This document shows positions 23,691-31,497 of a DNA stretch of 50,827 nt, one piece after another. Every line of letters starts with the position of its first letter. Position 1 is the stretch's first letter. The stretch spans positions 1 to 50,827 of the IMG/VR virus record IMGVR_UViG_3300038429_000331, one strand, 5' to 3'. The position numbers and the translations under genes were made by a program. Below the pieces are notes generated by a model. That model had not been told where the DNA came from and searched no databases. It saw nothing but the letters and a program-made list of their open reading frames with translations. Source of the DNA: a virus.

Positions 23691-23929
23691 CCGATCCTCC
23701 TGACGGTGTACTTGAAGTTGAGTTTGCCTTGCCGCTGCAGGTGCCGGTATGCCCTCGGCGAGAAGTACGCGATCGTCGGGGGCTCCGAGAAGATAGGGCT
23801 CGTCTTGCGTAGCCACTCCCCGAAGTTGAAACGCTTCGCCTCGAGCTCCATCTGGCGCTGGGCGCGATAGTTCACGGAGACCCACCACATCACGATCCGC
23901 CAGTAGCGCCAGCCATGCCACTTCGTCAC
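23687..23929 (-). CDS. Small unknown protein after the portal
   Basis: 80 aa, GTG 23929 overlapping the portal stop (GTGA). Aromatic and basic: WHGWRYWRIVMWWVSVNYR near the start, then KLNFKYTVRRIG at the end. Possible head-associated small protein. No motif. Confidence 0.55.
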   Translation of the reverse strand: MTKWHGWRYWRIVMWWVSVNYRAQRQMELEAKRFNFGEWLRKTSPIFSEPPTIAYFSPRAYRHLQRQGKLNFKYTVRRIG

Positions 23930-25704
23930 GCGGCCTCCTGGAGCATGATCTGCTGGATGCGCAACGCCGCCTCGGGGTACATCCGCATGAGCTCGCGCAT
24001 ACCGCCGCCGGGCGTCTGGAGCGCCTCGGGCGAGTACACGGCCGCGACCGAATTGATCTGCGTCATGACGTCGGCCGGGATCTCCACGTTCGGGAAGAAG
24101 AGCTTCGTCAGCGGCACCGCGGCGCCCAGGGGCACGCCCGCCTGGACCGCCGTCTGGAGGCACGTCATGAACTTCGTCCCGCTGTCGGCCAGCTCCTTCG
24201 GCGTCTGCATGATCGGGACCTCGAACAGGACATTGAGCGTATGCAGCTTCTTCAGGATGGGAACGCCCGCAGCGTCGACGTAGTCCGGGCCGAACACCGA
24301 GAGGGCGAGCATCCGCACCATCGGCGCAAGCTGCGGCTTTACCTGTATCGAGACGAGTTTCACCGCCTCGCTCTGCTTCAGGAGCACGTCCTCCTTGTTG
24401 TCGCTGAATCCCGTCGGCTGCGTGTGGAAGATCACGCTCTCGGGGATGCTGCACGACCCCGCGACGTGCTGACGCGAGACGATCACGAGGTCGTTGAACC
24501 CCTCGTAGTGCCGCTCGATGACCTTGAGCTCGCCGAACATGCTCATCGCCCGCGGCTGCGCCATGCTCCAGGAGTCGAGCGCCGCCTGCGTGTTCGACAT
24601 GAACTGTTGCGCCTGGTTGATGCCGTCCTGCGCGACGATCGAGTCCATCGGGATCGAATGCATCAGCAGGCTCATCTGCTGCGCCATGATCGGTATCGAG
24701 GCGATGATGATCTCGTAGGCCTTCAGCGGTTTGATCCAGCCCTCGAAGTCTGGCGTCGTCCAGCCGATCTGCCGGATCGCGTCCCAGTACGGGAGCATCT
24801 TCGGGCGAACCACCGCGCCGCGCGCCGTCGCGACGCGCACCCCGCCGATCGGCACGTAGATCGACCGCGGGTAAAGGTAGTCGCGTGCGGTGACGTCGTA
24901 GTTCGGCACGAGGACACAGTTCCAGCGGTCGGCGTTCGCGAAGTGGTCGATGCAGTCCTTGTCGATGAGGCGCCGCCCCTGGTCGTCCCGGTACGCGAGC
25001 ATTTCTGGGAGGTCCATGCCCGTCGTATAGGCGTTGTCGAGCTTGAGCGCGGGGTACGCGAACGCGCCTCCGAAGACGAGGCCGTCGCGCAGCACATTCG
25101 TGTACGCCTCGCCCACGTTCAGGAGCTCTCCGCCCTCCTTGAGCGCCTTGATCTCGTCAGGCGTCCAGCCGCTCCCCTCGTAGGTGTACCCGTTCAAGAG
25201 GACGCCCTTCGCCTTCTTGTCGATGATGACCTGAGGGATGCCGCCGCTGGAGTAGAACGCGCTCGCCTGGTTCGGGTCCATGATGACGGGCGAGTTCATG
25301 TAGTTGTACTGCCCGGGGTCGACCGACGTGCCCATGCCGGTGATTGGGTTGAAGATCGAATCTTTGACGAAAGAGTCCTTCACGATCTTGCGGAACGTCG
25401 TGATGAGATGCGCGGCATTCGCGACGCTGTCGCGGACGAGCTTCGCCGGGTCGAGCATCATGCCCCGGTGGAGCTCCTTCGGCGTGATCCAGTCGATGCC
25501 GTCGCGGATGTGGTTGTACTGGACGTGCTCCCAGAGCTGGTCCCGGATCTGAACGAGGTCGTCGGCCTTGTGGTCGATCGGGTCCTTGTCCGAGTCGGCG
25601 ACGTACTGCCTATTGCCCGCCCTCCCTGCGATCACCGTGAAGACGTCCTTCACCCACCCCGTCCCCTTCTCCGCCAGCTCCTGGAAACCGCCGAATCTTC
25701 CCAT
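23926..25704 (-). CDS. Portal protein (DUF1073-like)
   Basis: 592 aa from ATG 25704, preceded by GGCGGGAGGGAAGA; a longer frame starting further upstream is mostly Arg-rich and looks spurious. Contains an N-terminal acid-polar part, WITPKELHRGMMLDPAKL, repeated alpha/beta regions and SIPMDSIVAQDGINQAQQFM, as in DUF1073-type portals. It is directly after the terminase large subunit apart from one small gene. It would form the ring for DNA packaging and tail attachment. Confidence 0.75.
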   Translation of the reverse strand: MGRFGGFQELAEKGTGWVKDVFTVIAGRAGNRQYVADSDKDPIDHKADDLVQIRDQLWEHVQYNHIRDGIDWITPKELHRGMMLDPAKLVRDSVANAAHLITTFRKIVKDSFVKDSIFNPITGMGTSVDPGQYNYMNSPVIMDPNQASAFYSSGGIPQVIIDKKAKGVLLNGYTYEGSGWTPDEIKALKEGGELLNVGEAYTNVLRDGLVFGGAFAYPALKLDNAYTTGMDLPEMLAYRDDQGRRLIDKDCIDHFANADRWNCVLVPNYDVTARDYLYPRSIYVPIGGVRVATARGAVVRPKMLPYWDAIRQIGWTTPDFEGWIKPLKAYEIIIASIPIMAQQMSLLMHSIPMDSIVAQDGINQAQQFMSNTQAALDSWSMAQPRAMSMFGELKVIERHYEGFNDLVIVSRQHVAGSCSIPESVIFHTQPTGFSDNKEDVLLKQSEAVKLVSIQVKPQLAPMVRMLALSVFGPDYVDAAGVPILKKLHTLNVLFEVPIMQTPKELADSGTKFMTCLQTAVQAGVPLGAAVPLTKLFFPNVEIPADVMTQINSVAAVYSPEALQTPGGGMRELMRMYPEAALRIQQIMLQEAA

Positions 25705-26113
25705 TCTTCCCTCCCGCCTTCTGCATCGCCCGCACCGCCGCGAGCACCGCCGCCTGATCCTGAACGGGCGCCGCCGGCCCGAGCACCTTCTCCACGTCCG
25801 CCTGCGCGCGGTTCTCCTGCGCGATGTATTCTGCGGTGAGCCCGTGGTGCGTAATGACGTCCTCTGCAGCACGGAGCTTCACCAGCATATTCGCGAGGAA
25901 GTTCACCGTGCCCGTCGCGTGGAGCTCCACCTGGGCCCGCGTGAGCCCCGGCGGGCAGTACTTGTGGCCGCCTACCGCCATGTGGCAGCGCAGCCCATAC
26001 TGGAGTGCGTTCCAGTCGTCCATGATCTTCTGCGCCGACGATGGCGGCGTGGCCGTCTCGACGCTCAGTGAAATGCGCAGAGTCGATGCGAGGAACTTCT
26101 TCCACCAGGTCAT
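25610..26113 (-). CDS. Unknown protein overlapping the portal start
   Basis: 167 aa, ATG 26113 overlapping the terminase stop (ATGA). Its last ~30 codons overlap the first codons of the portal gene by 95 bp. N-terminus WWKKFLASTLRISLSV, then a middle region with HMAVGGHKYCPPGLTRAQVE and helical parts. Possibly a small head or packaging accessory protein. The overlap is long for this genome and may indicate that the true stop lies elsewhere. Confidence 0.5.
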   Translation of the reverse strand: MTWWKKFLASTLRISLSVETATPPSSAQKIMDDWNALQYGLRCHMAVGGHKYCPPGLTRAQVELHATGTVNFLANMLVKLRAAEDVITHHGLTAEYIAQENRAQADVEKVLGPAAPVQDQAAVLAAVRAMQKAGGKNGKIRRFPGAGGEGDGVGEGRLHGDRREGGQ

Positions 26114-27546
26114 CGGATCTCTCCTTCTCCGGGATTTGGCAAGTTGAATATCGCCCGCGACCCGGGCAGGCTGAACACCTGCACCGCCTTGAGAGTCGGC
26201 TTCTTCTTTTGCGCAGCGCGCCCCATGAGCGTCGTCTGGTAGATATCGGCGAAGTCCGGATCCCACGCGACGATCTTCCAGATGACGTACTCGAGGCCGT
26301 CGCAATAGTGGCTCGGGTCGTTCTCGCCCTGGCGCTTCACAGGCTCGCCCGCCTCGTTGTATTGCCGCACCTTCAGCGCCATCGCGAGCTCGCTGAGCTC
26401 GGGAAAGAGGTGCAGCAGCCCCATCTCGAAGAGCTTGTTGATGACGAAAATCCGGTCGACGACGTGCGGGTTGACTTTGCTCGTGCGGAGCTGGATGCGC
26501 GCCTCGGCGATCTCTTGCTTGTAGCCGGCGAGGATCTCGTTGCCCGTGGCGTCTGGGTACCATTCGATCTCGCTCGCGGGGAAGTCGTTGCGCATGAGTT
26601 TCGGCCCGTGGCCGATCTGACCGAAGCTCCACGTCTTCACGACGAACAGCGTCGGCCTCAGTTCTCCATCCGACCCGGGCCAGGAGCGCTTGATGATCGC
26701 ACTCCCGCGCGAGTACCCAGCGTTGAGGTCCTGGCCGACGCGCACAAGATCCGACGGTTGCGGCTCGAACGGCCGCTCCTTGAACCGGTTCTTGCTCTCG
26801 TCATAGCCGTAGTAGACGCGCCCGGTCGTGAGGTTGACGAATCTTCCTTCGAGGAATGCGAGCCGTTCATTGGGCGTGTACAGACGATTCCAGCGCTCGA
26901 AGACCACGCGCGAAAGAATGCCGGCGCGCACGGCAGTGATCGACTCTCCGCGAATGATCATATGGGGCTCTCTCTTTTCCTTCAGGTCGGTCACGATCTG
27001 AAAGAGGCCCTTATATCCCTGGGCCGTTGAGGAGAAAAAGAAGAATGGTTGTCTCCCATCAGGGAAAACCCGACGCGTGCGCTCGTGGATCGCCTTGAAA
27101 GAATCGATACACTTCTCGAATGGCAACTCATCGGGTTCGTCCCAGATGAAGGCATGGTAGTTGTAGCCGTAGATCAGGTCCGGCTCGTCGGTTGCGATGC
27201 ACATGAACTTCATCTTGTCGACCGTGATGATGCCGGTGCGAATATTCCAGTCGTACGGAATCCCGAAGCTGTTGAAGAGCAGGAATAGATCATTCAGCAG
27301 GGTCTTTTCCAGGAAGATGCGGGTCGGGCCACCAATACCGATGACAACCTCTTCCGCGTGGTAGCGGCGGACCAGGTTGATCGCGCAACCGCAGTCGAGG
27401 TAGGTTTTCCCCGAACTATAGCCCGCGACAAGCAGGAAGTAGTCAATCCCTGTCAGCTGCTTGTTCCACGGCGCGTTGATCATCTGCGCCTGATGGCGGA
27501 TGAGCGTCAGGTTAGGCTGTGGGCGTGTTGCTACTTCAGCTGCCAT
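26110..27546 (-). CDS. terL: Terminase large subunit
   Basis: 478 aa from ATG 27546, chosen because CGGAGACTGAG lies immediately before it and it follows the small-subunit stop by one base. The ATPase has Walker A (GYSSGKT) near residue 45, Walker B (HAFIWDEPDEL), and the C-terminal nuclease starts near VGQDLNAG, with later acidic residues. The enzyme translocates DNA into the prohead and makes the packaging cut. It follows the DUF5681-type small subunit and precedes the portal. Confidence 0.9.
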   Translation of the reverse strand: MAAEVATRPQPNLTLIRHQAQMINAPWNKQLTGIDYFLLVAGYSSGKTYLDCGCAINLVRRYHAEEVVIGIGGPTRIFLEKTLLNDLFLLFNSFGIPYDWNIRTGIITVDKMKFMCIATDEPDLIYGYNYHAFIWDEPDELPFEKCIDSFKAIHERTRRVFPDGRQPFFFFSSTAQGYKGLFQIVTDLKEKREPHMIIRGESITAVRAGILSRVVFERWNRLYTPNERLAFLEGRFVNLTTGRVYYGYDESKNRFKERPFEPQPSDLVRVGQDLNAGYSRGSAIIKRSWPGSDGELRPTLFVVKTWSFGQIGHGPKLMRNDFPASEIEWYPDATGNEILAGYKQEIAEARIQLRTSKVNPHVVDRIFVINKLFEMGLLHLFPELSELAMALKVRQYNEAGEPVKRQGENDPSHYCDGLEYVIWKIVAWDPDFADIYQTTLMGRAAQKKKPTLKAVQVFSLPGSRAIFNLPNPGEGEIR

Positions 27547-27547
27547 C

Positions 27548-28084
27548 TCAGTCTCCGCTCCCGCCATGGAAGTCTGCGATGATCTTCTCTGAATCACCGC
27601 GGTTGATCGTCACGTTGTCAGCCCCGAGCAGGTCCGGCTGCTCGACCTCCGGCGCCAGCCCAATATTGAGGTCCACTGCCGGCATGATCTTCACCGTCTG
27701 CGCGGGTGCTCCCACACCCCATTCCATTATCGCTCGCCCCGCGGCCACGTTGCCCTTCATGAATAAGTTCCAGAATTGAGAGAACGCCGCGATTATCACC
27801 GGTGTCGGCTCTATTCCCTTTTTTCGAGATTCGATCGTCAGCGCCAGGACCTCGCTGAACGTCTTGTGAACCTCAACGACGCCGTTATGTCCGAGATTTT
27901 TGTTCAAAGGATTGCCGCTCTGCCCGGGTTTCCACGGCGGTCGAAGGTTCGCAAGACTTTTCGGTGACGGCTTCTTCGGGCCGTGGCCGAGCTTGGGCTT
28001 CCTGAACACGGACCGTCCCTTGTCTCGCCTCGGCTTTGAGTTGTGGCCGCCCTTTTTTCTCCCGGGCTTACCAGGACCTGCCAA
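27548..28084 (-). CDS. terS: Terminase small subunit, DUF5681-like
   Basis: 178 aa from TTG 28084 with GGGAGGGGATA upstream. A very basic N-terminal third (GKPGRKKGGHNSKPRRDKGR) leads to RPPWKPGQSGNPLN, the RPGQSGN motif of DUF5681 proteins encoded beside terminase large subunits. Middle helices probably recognise DNA. Directly upstream of terL. Confidence 0.7.
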   Translation of the reverse strand: MAGPGKPGRKKGGHNSKPRRDKGRSVFRKPKLGHGPKKPSPKSLANLRPPWKPGQSGNPLNKNLGHNGVVEVHKTFSEVLALTIESRKKGIEPTPVIIAAFSQFWNLFMKGNVAAGRAIMEWGVGAPAQTVKIMPAVDLNIGLAPEVEQPDLLGADNVTINRGDSEKIIADFHGGSGD

Positions 28085-28138
28085 TATCCCCTCCCGGTGT
28101 CGGATTAAGACGGTGAGCCGTCCCAGATTGCAAGAGCA

Positions 28139-28513
28139 TCACGCGCTCGCCCCGATGTGCGGAAACTTCTCCAGGACGTCGCGCGCATTGAAATGGCCAT
28201 GGTTTTCCGAATTCTTTAAGGCCTTGATCGTTTCGCTTTTCGTTTTTGGTCCTATCCAAAGTTTCAATTTCCTTATGTATTGGAAAAGTGCGTGCGCCAT
28301 TGCATGATGATTTGGACAAAGAAGAATTATGTTATCCTCTTCAAGACTCCCACCCGCATGAACTGGAACAATGTGATGTGCGCAAATAGGGTTTTTCTTG
28401 AATATCTTTTCGGAAGGATTCCAACCGCATACCTCGCATTTGCGAGGCCTTGATCGTTTAACTTGATTGACAATATTATTTCTGGTATTAGAATTGTGCG
28501 GCCTCATATTCAT
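28139..28513 (-). CDS. HNH endonuclease
   Basis: 124 aa; ATG 28513 with AGGAGAAAGAC before it. It carries CEVCGW, then AHHIVPVHAGG and LCPNHHAMAH, i.e. a zinc-type HNH nuclease with the CxxC, HH and C-x-x-H-H elements. It lies next to the small terminase gene, where HNH nucleases either assist packaging or are homing. The surrounding DNA (28.1-28.6 kb) is noticeably AT-richer than the rest, favouring a mobile origin. Confidence 0.85.
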   Translation of the reverse strand: MNMRPHNSNTRNNIVNQVKRSRPRKCEVCGWNPSEKIFKKNPICAHHIVPVHAGGSLEEDNIILLCPNHHAMAHALFQYIRKLKLWIGPKTKSETIKALKNSENHGHFNARDVLEKFPHIGASA

Positions 28514-28544
28514 GTCTTTCTCCTTTTTGCAGGCGTGTGCAAAC

Positions 28545-28760
28545 TCAATGGTCCTTTCGCCCCGGCGGCTTACGACGTAGCGATTTGATTCCTGCCCAAT
28601 CCATAAGCACTTTCATCCTCTTCGGATCATCCTCAAAGACTTTGGAAAATCGCAGCACTTTATCGATGATAGCGCGTCGTTTCTTCGGACTCATTTTGGT
28701 CCAGATCGTATTAAAGGCCTTGGCAATAGAGATGTTCTTGTTCTGTCGCCCCATCTTCAC
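28545..28760 (-). CDS. Small basic unknown protein
   Basis: 71 aa from GTG 28760, overlapping the nuclease stop; ATG inside the second codon pair is a possible alternative. Highly basic with helical segments (KAFNTIWTKMSPKKRRAIIDKV, KRMKVLMDWAGIKSL). Located beside the HNH gene. A DNA-binding role is a guess. Confidence 0.5.
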   Translation of the reverse strand: MKMGRQNKNISIAKAFNTIWTKMSPKKRRAIIDKVLRFSKVFEDDPKRMKVLMDWAGIKSLRRKPPGRKDH

Positions 28761-29083
28761 ACCCCCGCGGCGATCACGTCATCGACGGACCGCGCCACGA
28801 TCACCACGACCAGGCGCCGGTGGAGCTCGCGCATGAAGTCCTCCTGCACCTGGCTCACGATCCCGTCGGCGCCTTTCACCTCGATGGCGATCATCCTGCC
28901 GTCGTGGCGCGCCCCGATTATGTCCGGCATACCCGGGACGACCGGCTTGTTCCTGGGCCCGTGCGTCGGCCAGGCGAAGATTCCCCGCAGCTTGAGGTAG
29001 CGCAGGATGTCGCGCTCGATTTGCGCCTCGTCCTGGGCGACCAGATCCCGCGGCTTCCAGTGAACGGGGAATGAGCGCCTCAC
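28757..29083 (-). CDS. VRR-NUC domain nuclease
   Basis: 108 aa from GTG 29083, overlapping the small upstream gene. EAQIERDILRYLKLRG at the start, then VVPGMPDIIGARHDGRMIAIEVKG with the PD...ExK nuclease core (D, E-V-K), and SQVQEDFMRELHRR. This is the compact VRR-NUC/Holliday-resolvase-like nuclease common in phages. It would cut branched or replication intermediates. Lies between the PolX-like gene and packaging genes. Confidence 0.85.
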   Translation of the reverse strand: MRRSFPVHWKPRDLVAQDEAQIERDILRYLKLRGIFAWPTHGPRNKPVVPGMPDIIGARHDGRMIAIEVKGADGIVSQVQEDFMRELHRRLVVVIVARSVDDVIAAGV

Positions 29084-29229
29084 GCCGTTCCCCTGGTGCG
29101 CGCCGGCGGTTGGTATGACACCGGCGCGCGGCGATCTGTAGGGCGGTGATTCGCTACACCTTCATCCGCGTCGCTCCTTTTCCTGGACCTTTCGGGCACG
29201 CCAACGGCGGCCATTTGCTTGCAATTCAT
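29080..29229 (-). CDS. Short ORF between PolX-like and VRR-NUC genes
   Basis: 49 codons with ATG 29229 overlapping the upstream stop (ATGA) and TGA overlapping the next GTG (GTGA). The product is basic and low in hydrophobics. The double overlap fits the operon style, but there is no family support, so it may be non-functional. Confidence 0.4.
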   Translation of the reverse strand: MNCKQMAAVGVPERSRKRSDADEGVANHRPTDRRAPVSYQPPARTRGTA

Positions 29230-29795
29230 CCGCGCTGCTCCGGAGCGAAATACGGCAGGCCGACGAAATCGAACACATCTCGCTCGCACTCGACGAGCGA
29301 TTCCTGGCCATTGTCCAGCGCCGTGAATCCCGAGCCGTATGGATGCCACTTCCAGCCGATGCGCTTCGCCTCGCCGGCGATCCGTGCGTTCAGCTCTGCT
29401 GGCCCGGTGCGGCAGACGAGATAGTTGAACCAGTTCTCAGGAGTGGCCGCGAACAGGTCCACGGGGATCCCGCTGGCAACGTGGCGCATGAGCTTATTGA
29501 GCGGGCCGAAGGTTTCCGCGCCTTTCGAATTGAGGCGGCGGGAGAGAATGCCAATGGTCTCCATTTCCAGGATGCGCCTGTCGGCGAGATTGACATCCTC
29601 GGCGAACATCAGGCCGAAGGTGGTATCCATGTCGATCCGCGGGATGTAGACGATCTCGATGTCCCCGACGTCCGCCTTCTTGCGCCGGAGCGAACCCGCG
29701 ATCTCGATGCGCTCACAACACGGCTGCAGAGCATAGACGATTTCCTCGGCGACCTGGCGAGCCACGACATGGGGGTAGCGTTTTTCGCCGCTCAT
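29226..29795 (-). CDS. PolX-like DNA polymerase/nucleotidyltransferase core
   Basis: 189 aa, ATG 29795 overlapping the neighbour. The first half has IEIAGSLRRKKADVGDIEIVY, the palm motif of family-X polymerases (GSxRR...GDIE, with D-x-E metal ligands), then SGIPVDLFAATPENWFNYLVCRTGP, matching the third-carboxylate strand and the following loop, and KWHPYGSGFTAL. It lacks the PolX N-terminal 8-kDa lyase domain and PHP part, so only the catalytic core is present. A role in gap filling or nucleotide transfer is likely. Confidence 0.75.
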   Translation of the reverse strand: MSGEKRYPHVVARQVAEEIVYALQPCCERIEIAGSLRRKKADVGDIEIVYIPRIDMDTTFGLMFAEDVNLADRRILEMETIGILSRRLNSKGAETFGPLNKLMRHVASGIPVDLFAATPENWFNYLVCRTGPAELNARIAGEAKRIGWKWHPYGSGFTALDNGQESLVECERDVFDFVGLPYFAPEQRG

Positions 29796-30025
29796 CCGAT
29801 GCGCTCCTGCTCGCGGTGGAAGATCTTGCTCAGCCGCGACGACTGCTTGAGCGAGAGGTCTATGTCGGCATCTACCAGCGTCTTGATGCTGTCGAGGAAG
29901 CCGGCTTCCCACTCGTTCAGGTAGCGGCCGTGTTCCCAGAGGAACGCGACGTGATGCTTCCAGCGCCGGCGCGTCTCGTCGGACACGAGCTCGGCGGCGG
30001 GGAAGAGCGTGGGCTGCTGACTCAC
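29792..30025 (-). CDS. Small unknown protein
   Basis: 77 aa, ATG 30025 overlapping the replication-gene stop. Helical and charged (WEAGFLDSIKTLVDADIDLSLKQ). It sits between the replication gene and the PolX-like gene and may serve replication. No motif recognised. Confidence 0.55.
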   Translation of the reverse strand: MSQQPTLFPAAELVSDETRRRWKHHVAFLWEHGRYLNEWEAGFLDSIKTLVDADIDLSLKQSSRLSKIFHREQERIG

Positions 30026-31185
30026 GACGGAACCTCCGGGAAATCGTCCACGAACTCTTCAGCGGCAGCCGCGGGCGATTCAGCCGGCGCCGGCAAGCCG
30101 AGCAGCTTTCGCTCGTCGTCATCCAGCTTCATGCCGTGCTCGTGCTTGAACTTTGCAGCCTTCAGCGCCGCAGCTGCGACTTCCTCCGGTGTGGCAGCGT
30201 CCCGTTCCGCGCGCATCTCCTCGGTCGTCGGCGTGTGGTAGCCGTTGTCGGTCGCGGGCTTTGAAGGCGCGCCGTTCTCCCGCCACTTCGCGATCCAGTT
30301 CCATTCAAGGATCCCCTTCACGAACCAGGTCGACGGCTGCTTCCCCTTGCGCGCCTTCCCAATCGCGTAGGCGACAAATGCTTCGTCGGCAGAGCTGGCG
30401 ATCATCTTCGAGGCGCAGGCTTCGAAGTCAGTCAAAGTGAGGTGGAGTCCGGCGGCGGCGAGTTCGGTTTTAAGGCGGTCAGAGAAAGGAGCGGCGGCGG
30501 GAGGCTCTCCGGCCGGTACCGGGATCGGTTGGCTTTTTTGTGCGCCAGAGTTTTCCGGTTCCGGCCCGCCTCCTCTACCTTCTCTACCTCCTCTTCCTAG
30601 TTGCCCGGAAAACCCCTTTTTCCGGCCGGAATCCGGTTGGATAATATGGTTTTCCAGTTGGATTCCAGCCGGAATACTGCCTTTTCCAGATGGATTCCCA
30701 CCGGAAAAAGGGGTTTTCCGGTCTGCATCTGTGGAGTCACCACCGGAAAACTCGGTTCCAGGCTGCTTATCCGGCTGGATTCCATCTGGAATAGGCCCAC
30801 CACTGGATTTCCTGCTGCGATCATGTTCCCTAGCCTTGCGCACCGAGTCGAGTTCTTCCTGGCATCGATCAGTCCAGATGATCCCGTTGTCGTTGTTGAG
30901 GAGGTCACAGATTTCGCGGTTAGAGAGGAAGGCAACAAACTCCCGGAGATCCTGAATCGAAAGGTCCAGTTTTTTGGCGACGTCGGCCTCGATGCCGGCT
31001 TTCGTGAGATCCAGCCGGCAAGCCGCAGCTTCTCCGATCATGCAGTTCAGCGCCCAGAACTTTGCCTCCATGGCCCAGCCCTTTTCCCCTCCGTAGTGCG
31101 CATGCAACGCCGAGAATTTCCAGTTTCTGGGAGCGTTCACGTCGTGCGAAAAGAAGAGGATGCTGTCCTTCAGAGGTCTTCCCAT
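30022..31185 (-). CDS. DnaD/DUF4373-like replication protein
   Basis: 387 aa from ATG 31185, with GGAG six bases upstream; ATG 31197 is an alternative without a good site. Residues ~1-110 resemble the Lin1244/DUF4373 domain (DSILFFSHDVNAPRNWKF...YGGEKGWAMEAKFW), a winged-helix start shared by phage replication initiators. The middle (residues ~130-200) is low-complexity and coded by repeated sequence. The C-terminus has EEMRAERDAATPEEVAAA and LDDDERKLLGL. A DnaD-like primosome or origin-binding role is likely. Confidence 0.65.
   Translation of the reverse strand: MGRPLKDSILFFSHDVNAPRNWKFSALHAHYGGEKGWAMEAKFWALNCMIGEAAACRLDLTKAGIEADVAKKLDLSIQDLREFVAFLSNREICDLLNNDNGIIWTDRCQEELDSVRKAREHDRSRKSSGGPIPDGIQPDKQPGTEFSGGDSTDADRKTPFSGGNPSGKGSIPAGIQLENHIIQPDSGRKKGFSGQLGRGGREGRGGGPEPENSGAQKSQPIPVPAGEPPAAAPFSDRLKTELAAAGLHLTLTDFEACASKMIASSADEAFVAYAIGKARKGKQPSTWFVKGILEWNWIAKWRENGAPSKPATDNGYHTPTTEEMRAERDAATPEEVAAAALKAAKFKHEHGMKLDDDERKLLGLPAPAESPAAAAEEFVDDFPEVPS
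30601..30800. repeat. Iteron-like repeat cluster inside the replication gene
   Basis: Between 30601 and 30800 the plus strand has units of about 32 bp beginning TTTTCCGG or TTTTCCAG and containing GGATTCC and CCGGAA (starts near 30617, 30650, 30682, 30714). Mirror copies of CCGGAAAA/TTTTCCGG are interleaved, so the cluster has inverted symmetry. It codes the low-complexity part of the replication protein. In lambdoid phages the replication origin lies in the initiator gene in the same way, so this is a candidate origin. Confidence 0.55.
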
Positions 31186-31186
31186 T

Positions 31187-31354
31187 TCAGTCTCCATTAC
31201 ACTCGTCTATGTCGGGACGGGTCACACTCTGCATGCGCCCGCACGCGGGGCACTGCACGATCTCGCGGCATCCCTCCGGCGTGCGCTCGGTCTTGATTAC
31301 GTGCGCACGCTGGAGCTCCCAGGTGATGCCGCATTTCGGATTCCCGCAGGTCAC
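31187..31354 (-). CDS. Small zinc-ribbon protein
   Basis: 55 aa, GTG 31354 overlapping the upstream stop, TGA at 31187-31189 just before the replication gene. Two CxxC-type pairs (CGNPKCG at the start, CPACGR near residue 35) form a zinc ribbon. Probably a small DNA- or RNA-binding or adaptor protein expressed with the replication gene. It is short enough to be missed by ordinary gene calls. Confidence 0.6.
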   Translation of the reverse strand: MTCGNPKCGITWELQRAHVIKTERTPEGCREIVQCPACGRMQSVTRPDIDECNGD

Positions 31355-31497
31355 TTCTTCACCCGTGGCAGGATCTCTTGCGCGATCTTCTCAGCTGCAG
31401 CGTCGATCGCGTCCGCCAGATAATCAGGATCCTCGAGCTTGCGCCGCAGCTCAGCCAGTCTGGCAGGGTGGAGCAGCTGCTCTTTGCTGCGCTTCAT
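31351..31497 (-). CDS. Small helical protein
   Basis: 48 aa; ATG 31497 overlaps the ParB-like stop (ATGA) and its TGA at 31351 overlaps the zinc-ribbon GTG start. Predicted all-helical (LLHPARLAELRRKLEDPDYL, AIDAAAEKIAQEILP). Translational coupling on both sides is the support. Function unknown. Confidence 0.55.
   Translation of the reverse strand: MKRSKEQLLHPARLAELRRKLEDPDYLADAIDAAAEKIAQEILPRVKK

Noticed and set aside
28068-28319. 83-aa minus ORF overlapping the HNH gene
   Set aside because: Lies in a different frame across the HNH coding region, has no ribosome site and no sensible composition.
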